The translations under genes were made by a program, and so were the position numbers. Positions 57,801-64,000 of a stretch of DNA of 64,000 bases are shown here, one piece after another (position 1 is the stretch's first letter; the number at the start of each line of letters is the position of its first letter). Origin of the DNA: Macropodus opercularis (Eukaryota > Chordata > Actinopteri > Anabantiformes > Osphronemidae); NCBI GenBank assembly GCA_030770545.1, contig CM061097.1:16076501-16140500 (forward strand), given 5' to 3'. The notes under the pieces were generated by a model, which saw only the letters and a list, made by a program, of their open reading frames with translations, was not told the DNA's origin and ran no database searches.

Positions 57801-60800
57801 TTGCTAAAATAACACAAGCTTTATTTAAATTAGAAAGAACTCCTTACCTAATTTTGGCAAGCTGCATTTTTATTGTGTCATAGTGGATGCAATGAATATG
57901 GTTTAGGAAAAAAATGTGTTAAAATAACAGATGTAAGTGACTTTTTCACTTTTCCAGCCAAAAAGTTCCAGATGGTATGAATTAGGAGGGTTGGGTGTTT
58001 GTCAAACAACAGAAGCATCAGTTGTTGCTTATATTTTCCTGTGAAATCACAGATAGGAAATCTTTATCAAACAAAATACATTGATGCAAGGTTAAGATTT
58101 TGATAATGTAAGTTATTAGAGCAATGTATCTTTTTCCACCACATCAGACTCCCATAACAAAACTTCAAAATCTACATGATTTCCTTTTTTATAAACCCTC
58201 ACCTTTCTAGTTCCATCATTCTTGATACTAAAGTAGTATCAAGATAGTGTATCTTACATATCTAAATAGTCCAAATAGACTAAATAGTCCAAATAGACTA
58301 ATTCTATGCACCAGTGTTTTATGGCTTTCACTCTTTTCACTTTCTGTTTTAGCATTTACTTGTCATTCAAATGTTGATCTATAAATAAATACTCATGTTC
58401 ATCACGTTTTATGTATTGCAGCCTGTCCTCAAGGGGTGTTTCTTAAGTCATGCTCAAACAAGACTTTCCTTCTCTCCTTTAACAAAGAATTCCAGTATTT
58501 CTAACTCATCACTTGGTCAGCTGTTCTCCTATTTACATCTTATGACAATACATGTACAACAGCCTTATAGCGAACCCTTTAACATTAGTGGTCTTCACTT
58601 ATAGCAAATGGAACAGTATCTTTTCAAAGACTTTAATAATACCTCAATGATTGGATTTATGTTTGAGGCTGTTACTGGGAAGCATTGATGTCTATAAACA
58701 GTTGGGTATATTTAGTTTTATTAAATTTATTTTGTTAGTACATCTGATCTAGTTGAGGTTTGTAGTTTTTAATAATAATAATAGTACAAAGTGGACACTA
58801 CTGTGACCTTACAGTCATGTTGTGTACTGTAACTACCTGCTTTGCATAGCCCAACAGATCTGTAGCAGGGTGTCCAATAATAAACAACAACTGTGTCACA
58901 TGACCTGTGACTTGCTTGTCACACACTTGCCCTTTGTGAAATCACTCCACCGAATAAAGAGTTGATTCAGTTTTCATTAGCCCAACTGGCCTGACCCTGC
59001 AGCATTCTATGAGCTGTATGTACAGTGTGAGAGGTGGGAAGGAAATAAATTGAGTTGGTTGATAATACTTTTATAGTTGCTAGTTAAGTCATAGTTGAAT
59101 TGAATGTTTATATTTAAACATACATCACTAACTCTGTGATTATGTGTAATATTAGCTCTCATTTTATTAGGAACACAAAGCAAAAATCAGTGCACTCTAA
59201 TACAGGATAAAGCTTTTAATGCTCACAACTTTTGTAATGTATAATGTTATATGTGTATCAGCTGGATTTGTTGGCTTCTTATAACCTCAGTCCATGTTTA
59301 CTTTTCAGACTGTTTGCAAAGTCACACCAGTGGATGGCCCCAGAAGTGGAGGCCAGATGGAAATTGGGTCACATGACTGCCTCCAGGAAGGCACACTGAG
59401 CCTGGAACTGGCCAATGGGGTGAACGGCTACCCTAATGATGTTCAAGCATCTATGGAAACAGAGCAGCAACGGGCAGGAAGTGTGCCTCCAAGGCAGTGT
59501 TGGGTGGCAGGACATGGCAAGGTCAATGACACCCAACAACAGCAACAATACTGGAACAACAGCAGTAGTACAACCCCTGGTGAACCTGTCCACCAAGCAG
59601 ATGTTGAGGATGCTCGTAATCTGGTTGCTTTTTCTGCTATTGCTGGTTCCTTGCCTCGTTCTTCCTCATCTTCTTGCCTTCTTGTGCAGCCCAACACAGC
59701 CCAGCTGTATGAAAAGTTCATCCAGGAGATGGGAGCTGAGGGGTCTCAGGCCAGACTCTCTGCAGGGGTGCCTGAATCAAGCAGTGAACCTCAAGATGAT
59801 CTAAATACTTTGCAGGTAGCACTGAGCCAAGCCAAACATGGCCACAAGCCTCCTAACTGCAACTGTGATGGGCCGGACTGTCCAGACTACCTTGAGTGGC
59901 TGGAGAAAAAGATTAAGTTAGCAGCCAATGACGGTGCCTGCAAGATAACTGATGGACCCCCACATTTACAGCCGCATCCACAGCAACCCCCTTTGCAACC
60001 TCAGCCTTTCCCACAGGTTAATGGTGGCCAATGTCTGTCTACTTCATTGTCCCAGCAACAACAGGGAACTCAATGCCCTCAGCTAGACCAAGTGCCCAGC
60101 TCTAAACCCCCAATACCTTGTTCTCCCCAGGTGCTTTTTATAGCCAAGGAAAAAAACATCAGTCTACAGACAGCCATTGCCATAGAGGCCCTGACTCAGT
60201 TATCTGGTACCAGTCCACAATCAGCTGGCTTACCAGGTCAAATCCCCTACAACAATAACCTCCATCGCCACCAACATACACAGAACCTTCCGTCGCAGCT
60301 CCACAATGACCCTTCTTCCTCACGCTCTCAGTCCGTCCCACCAGGACTGCACACCAGCCAGCCTGCCCCAGTGTCCTGTGAGCACCACAGGCCCCAGTCC
60401 CAGGGCCAGCCACCCCATGCTACCCCTCTCCCATCCTGTACCTCTCCCTTCCCAAGCCAGGGAAAACCTCCAGGCTTCAGTCCTAATCCCCAGCAGTGGA
60501 AGCAGGGCTCAGGTAGAGGCTCTGAGCAGAGAAGCCCATGGATGTGTGAGAAGTCAGAGGCCCAGTCTCAGTTTGCTGCTGCACCTCACAGTAGCTCAGA
60601 CCCAATGTCAGAGCTCAAGCAGTTGCTTGGTGACACCAGTGGAAAGTTCAGCAATGCTCTTTTTAAGCAACCAGTCACACAGAAAATCATTTTGAACCAG
60701 AATGGAGGCATTCAGGTCCAGGAGATCCCAGCACTGGCTAAGATAAAGCAAGAGCCAGACTCTGGTGAGCACTATCATCATACTGCCTCTATGGGACATT

Positions 60801-62177
60801 ATGGCATGGCTAATGGTCAGCAGCAGGGTCAGCACTACCCTGGCACTTCCCTGTCACCTGGCCAAGCAACCATCAGCCACTCCACTCAGGCAGCTCTGCA
60901 ACAGCACCTTCACTACAAGAGAAACCTCTTCTCTAACCACTCCTCTGGTTTTGGAGCCCTAGGCCCACATGCACCTCTTGCTTGTCAAAATTTGAAAAAA
61001 TGGTGGCCACAGATGGAGGCAGAAGGACCGCCGCATCTGCCCATCAAGCAAGAACCCAAGAAGAAAAAAGGCAGTCAGGGATCTCCTGTCATAAAAGCTA
61101 TGAGTGGGATGATTACAGACCCTCCTTTGCCTAAACCCAAACAGATAATCATCAAGAAGACCAAGCAAAAAGCCTCCATGCCAACCTTCCTGCCTCAGAA
61201 TCAGATCACCATACAAAAACCACCAGTCCTCATCATGGACAGAGCCCTGGCCCTAACCAGCCCACAAGCAAGTTCTCTCCCCGCTCTGCCCCTCCACAGT
61301 AATTCCACTCAGGCTGCTGCTGCAGGGTTCCCTGCCTCAGCCCTATCTCAGGTATTCATTTCCAATTCTTCAACGACTCCCTCTTCCAATGTTTCTGCTT
61401 TGTCAGAAAGCACTCCAGCCCTCTTGGGCCAGTTGCCCCAACATGTGGGTCCTGTAGGCCACACTAAGTCCGATGGAGTGGCCAGCCTGACTAGCAACAC
61501 CAGCACCACCCAATGTGTGACCTCCACAGCTCCATCCAGCACCTCACAATTACCCAGTCTTGTCAACCTAGATCCGAAATATGAAGAACTGATTCGTCAG
61601 TTTGAAGCTGAATTTGGGGATACCCCAGCATCCTCCAGTCAGCCTGTAGAGGGGACAGTTACACACCCTCAGCTGAGCAACAAGTCCCAGACCAATCATG
61701 AGGCCCTTAGCCCCACAACACTTGCGACCTTCCAGACAGATTCTCTAATCCTCAACAGTCAAGCCAGCTCCACACCTCATTCTCATCCGGATAATCAAGG
61801 GATGGAAATCACAAAGGATTCAGAAATTAAAAGTGAAGCAGGCTTAAACCAGGCAACCACAGAAAGACCTATGGAAGACCAGCTCCAAGAGGCCATTCTT
61901 GACAAGCATCAGCAGCTCAGTCTGTTAGATAAATTCAGTGTACCATGTTCCCCACTTCCTAAGCGCATGAAGGTTGAAGCGTCAGGTGATATAGCAGTAC
62001 TGTCCACCACTTGTAATTTTGACGAGTACACACCCACCAAGGAAGGTCTGCCTTCTTCCCCATCTCTCAGAGGCTTCTTAGAATCTCCTATGCGCTATTT
62101 GGACACCCCCACCAAACACGTGCTGGATACGCCTTCCAAGGATTTACAGGCAGAGTTCCCCACATGCACTTGTGTGG
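40860..62177 (+). CDS. tet3: Methylcytosine dioxygenase TET3, 5' part (3' exons beyond the window)
   Basis: Exons seen: 40860-41225, 47408-47467, 59309-62177; they join in frame to 3295 nt (1098 codons plus 1 nt). TET3 oxidises 5-methylcytosine to 5hmC, 5fC and 5caC in the nucleus. Residues 78-111 form a CXXC zinc finger. The large exon carries TET3 signature blocks: LVAFSAIAGS, KPPNCNCDGPDCPDYLEWLE (about 321-340), ISLQTAIAIEALTQL, DPMSELKQLLG, ELIRQFEAEFGD, and LDTPTKHVLDTPSKD with AEFPTCTCV at its end. These and the N-terminal CXXC fit TET3, not TET1 or TET2. Two IKQEP sites look like SUMO consensus. The Cys-rich and double-stranded beta-helix domains are outside the window, so catalytic residues cannot be checked. 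Confidence 0.95.
42507..42625 (+). repeat. Teleost interspersed repeat, degenerate copy
   Basis: Reads TTCAGTTCAGTTTTATTTATATAGTGTCAAAT..., then AAGGCAATTTACAAAATAAGGT and CAACAATAGAGAATCCAACAA, a pattern common in fish genomes (TTTATTTATATAGCGCCAAAT family). Diverged and noncoding. Formal family name unknown to me. Confidence 0.65.
43066..43160 (+). repeat. Possible tRNA-derived SINE remnant
   Basis: GTAGCTCAGAGGTTTAGATG resembles a Pol III A box (TRGYNNAGNGG), followed by sequence like the body of fish tRNA-derived SINEs. No good B box (GGTTCGANTCC) is visible, so this is not a functional tRNA gene. Confidence 0.3.
44096..44114. repeat. (CATC)n short tandem repeat
   Basis: Four to five CATC units followed by a diverged CATCAATATCCACC segment. 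Confidence 0.8.
44636..44815 (+). repeat. Teleost interspersed repeat ('CTCCCACAGTCnAAAG' family)
   Basis: Contains GGGTTCTCTCTTGGTACT, CTCCCACAGTCGAAAGCCATG, GATGGTCTGGCGACCTGTCCAG and GCCAGACAGCTGGGACTG in the order seen in a very common fish repeat. A 221-codon open frame over this area (44614-45279) is therefore not a gene. Confidence 0.75.
45824..45853. repeat. (GT)n microsatellite
   Basis: GT array of about 15 units in the first tet3 intron. Confidence 0.92.
46460..46690 (+). repeat. Purine-rich (GA)n tract in tet3 intron
   Basis: About 230 nt dominated by GAGA and AAAGAGAG on the + strand, with only scattered pyrimidines. It can form a triplex and offers GAGA-type binding sites. Noncoding on both strands. 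Confidence 0.85.
47408..47467 (+). CDS. tet3: tet3 60-nt microexon
   Basis: Twenty codons (VEYSEDNSRGILGNPKLASE) between a pyrimidine-rich acceptor ending in AAG (47405-47407) and a GTAAGA donor. It joins both neighbours in phase 0, giving ...EWE-VEYSEDN...LASE-TVCKVTPVDGP. Human TET3 has a similar-length segment at this place (KEVEIKAGEGAG...VKTGSELSPVDGP). The 12 nt before the exon contain an in-frame ATG (47396). Confidence 0.75.
47468..59308 (+). other. tet3: tet3 intron before the large exon (11.8 kb)
   Basis: No coding exon recognised on either strand. It holds several donor-like sites preceded by GC-richer DNA (near 48067, 52354 and 55746), a purine tract at 55260-55500, short inverted repeats at 53435-53459 and 58220-58244, and long AT-rich stretches (56.9-59.3 kb). 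Alternative first exons for short TET3 forms could lie here. Confidence 0.7.
55260..55500 (+). repeat. Purine-rich tract with (GGGA)n in tet3 intron
   Basis: GAGAGAGAGAGG, then GGAGGGAGGGAGGGAGGGAG (about 55325-55345) and A/G-rich sequence to about 55500. Two overlapping Ser/Leu/Pro-rich frames on the minus strand arise from this composition. Confidence 0.85.
59309..62177 (+). CDS. tet3: tet3 large exon, residues 143-1098
   Basis: Acceptor TTACTTTTCAG at 59308; donor GTAAGT at 62178 after CTTGTGTGG, which leaves phase 1 as expected for the V-E junction in the TET3 sequence AEFPTCxCVE. An ATG at 59357 (M159) is positioned like the start of the human short form without CXXC. Rich in Gln, Ser and Pro, with conserved islands only. 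Ends just before the Cys-rich catalytic part. Confidence 0.93.
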
Positions 62178-64000
62178 GTAAGTCACCATGTCTGTCTAAG
62201 CTTGTTGTGCATTTGCAGTTTTTAGTATCAATTTAAATGTAGTAGAATTAGTGTTATGCTTCCCACTGATCCATATTGTCGTCAGTGACCTTTTATTTGC
62301 TTTACATTTTTATAAACAATGTCCACTGTTTGGTTTTTCAGCTGTGTGTTGAGTATTTCTAAGAATGCGTGTGTTGCCAGGGTGAGTGGCCACAATCATC
62401 CAGACTGCATCAAAATTAGGCACTGAAGGCAGCAGGCAGGAATAATAGCTGTGGTGGCAGAAGTAGCCTTTTGTGTGGGTTTGGATCCTGCCAAAAATTA
62501 TTTGTTTGACAGAGAGGGGTTCAGTCCCATAGTTTAAGTAGTTCCCTGTTCAGGTTGTTTGTTTAAAGCAGAGTATGTGAAATTACAAAGGAAGAATAAG
62601 CTCATATATACATTATATACCCATATTAATGTTATGATTATGTTCATGAGGCATTAATAAATGACACTGTAAATCAGAATACTATTATGAAATTTGGTTA
62701 ACTGTTAATTACCTCTGTCCAATAACAAAATCACTAAATACTTAGTTCTCAGAAGAGCAATTAAGAAATTGTAAATTGCAGGGTTATAAATTGTTGGTTT
62801 GCTGCCACAGAGCAGGGAAAGGCAGCTGCTGGTAAAGACTTGCTATATGTGTCCTGTTGACCAATAGCAAGTAAAGTTTGGTTACACACTGCCCTGTCAG
62901 CTGCCTGTAGCATGACACCACAGTGGAGACTGCCACAAGCGTATGACTCCTCTACTTCCTGTTCAGAGCCACGCCCTGGTGCCTCCCTACACAGGGGAAT
63001 GTGACCTCGTGTTGCCTCTGAACCCTGAGTGTGCCTGCATTTTAGATAATTATCAAGTAGCATAGAGCATTTAGCTAATATTGTGTTAGCATGACCTGCA
63101 CTAGAAATAATACTTTACCATCTAGAATGAACATGCAGACATGAGCACTTAAAGTCACAGGATATTATGGTCAAAGATGTATACAACAGTCAAATGTACT
63201 CCTACTCACAGACAAAGTAATGTACTGTCACACCCTTACTCCCTCTTACCACTCACACAGACTTAGTCATTCATCCTTACATCAAAAGAATCTGCTTTAC
63301 AAAGTGTCTCCACACATGCACCACACCCTGCAGTCACAGCCAACTGTCTGTATACGTAGAGGGTATGTGTGTTCAAGTGTGTTTGTTGGAGCTACATGTT
63401 GCAATCAGCTGCACATTCTCACGCTTCTTAAATATGATTTGGCCACAGCTACAAAGAGGATGTCTTTGAGTTTGTCTAAAAATACATCAGAGTCGTACCT
63501 TTGACCTTGGAACAAATTCTACCAAAACAGAAGTAATAAAAGGCAAAGGCACAGCTTTGCTCTTTACTGAACATGAATCATAGCAGCAAGACCTTAGTAG
63601 TTCAGTAAAGCAAATGTTCCTCATCCTCAAGCTAAAGTTCATCACATTTAAATCAAATCACTGGAAATATGAATTTATGTACATTATATTAAATGTTATA
63701 AACCTATGTAGTACCCAGTACAGATGTTTTCCTTTGCATTGTTGGTACTATCGATGCAGAGATTTGGTTGTAAATGTATAATGAAAATAACTGGGTCCAC
63801 CAATGCTCTTACTTCTCTCCTATTTGTTTTTTCTGTTTTGTTTTAGTTGAGCAACAAATGACATGGTGTTAAAACCAAATTCTCAAAAGTCAAAATTTTA
63901 GATAGTTTCTCTTTAAGGATAAGTTAATAATGAGTCATCAGATAGTATTAGATTAATACAAACTCAGTATAAACTCACTTTTATGTAGACCTGTCTGTTG
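62178..64000 (+). other. tet3: tet3 intron after the large exon, truncated by the window end
   Basis: Begins with GTAAGT; no matching next exon (expected to begin with a V-E-Q-like codon run and a Cys-rich segment) was found by 64000. AT-rich, with no repeat family recognised. The catalytic exons must follow. Confidence 0.75.

Noticed and set aside
63830..63872. Possible next tet3 exon (TTTTAG then TTGAGCAACAAATG)
   Set aside because: The phase and a V-E-Q start look tempting after the exon ending at 62177. But it hits a stop after eight codons and lacks the expected Cys-rich TET sequence.

Overview
The window is vertebrate nuclear DNA, almost certainly from a teleost fish. It holds three intron-containing genes, all on the + strand: kat6a (histone acetyltransferase), ap3m2 (AP-3 adaptor mu subunit) and the 5' two-thirds of tet3 (5-methylcytosine dioxygenase). 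Fish origin is inferred from compact introns, degenerate Tc1-like DNA transposons, teleost-type interspersed repeats (the 'TATAGCGCTTT' family and a family reading 'CTCCCACAGTCnAAAGnCATG'), and many GT, TA, CT and GA microsatellites. No bacterial, viral or CRISPR feature was seen.

Layout. 1-3.7 kb: intergenic DNA upstream of kat6a, with a 29-nt G run. 3.7-4.3 kb: kat6a promoter and noncoding exon 1. 5.58 kb: second leader exon. 6.319-28.306 kb: kat6a coding region in 16 coding exons whose splice phases all close, predicting 2268 aa (human about 2004). 28.3-30.6 kb: kat6a 3'UTR. 31.9-32.15 kb: ap3m2 promoter with several CCAAT boxes, a GC box and exon 1. 33.171-36.428 kb: ap3m2 coding region in 8 exons, 418 aa, the same length as human AP3M2. 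36.4-37.65 kb: ap3m2 3'UTR. 37.7-40.5 kb: intergenic DNA with a possible tet3 promoter. 40.86-62.177 kb: three tet3 coding exons (CXXC exon, a 60-nt microexon, a 2.87-kb exon) giving 1098 codons; the Cys-rich and dioxygenase exons lie beyond 64000. Three Tc1-like transposon remnants sit in kat6a introns.

How the genes relate. KAT6A acetylates histone H3 in the BRPF/ING5/MEAF6 complex, and TET3 oxidises 5mC, so both are chromatin regulators. AP3M2 is a vesicle-coat subunit, and its link with kat6a is best read as ancestral synteny (KAT6A-AP3M2 on human 8p11; the paralogues KAT6B and AP3M1 are linked on human chromosome 10). There is no operon-like functional link. The best items for a second look are an upstream ORF that overlaps the kat6a start, a cluster of AT-hook motifs in fish Kat6a, the easily missed tet3 microexon, the kat6a/ap3m2 orientation, and a Tc1 element inside a microsatellite. 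Nothing here qualifies as a wholly new biological system.
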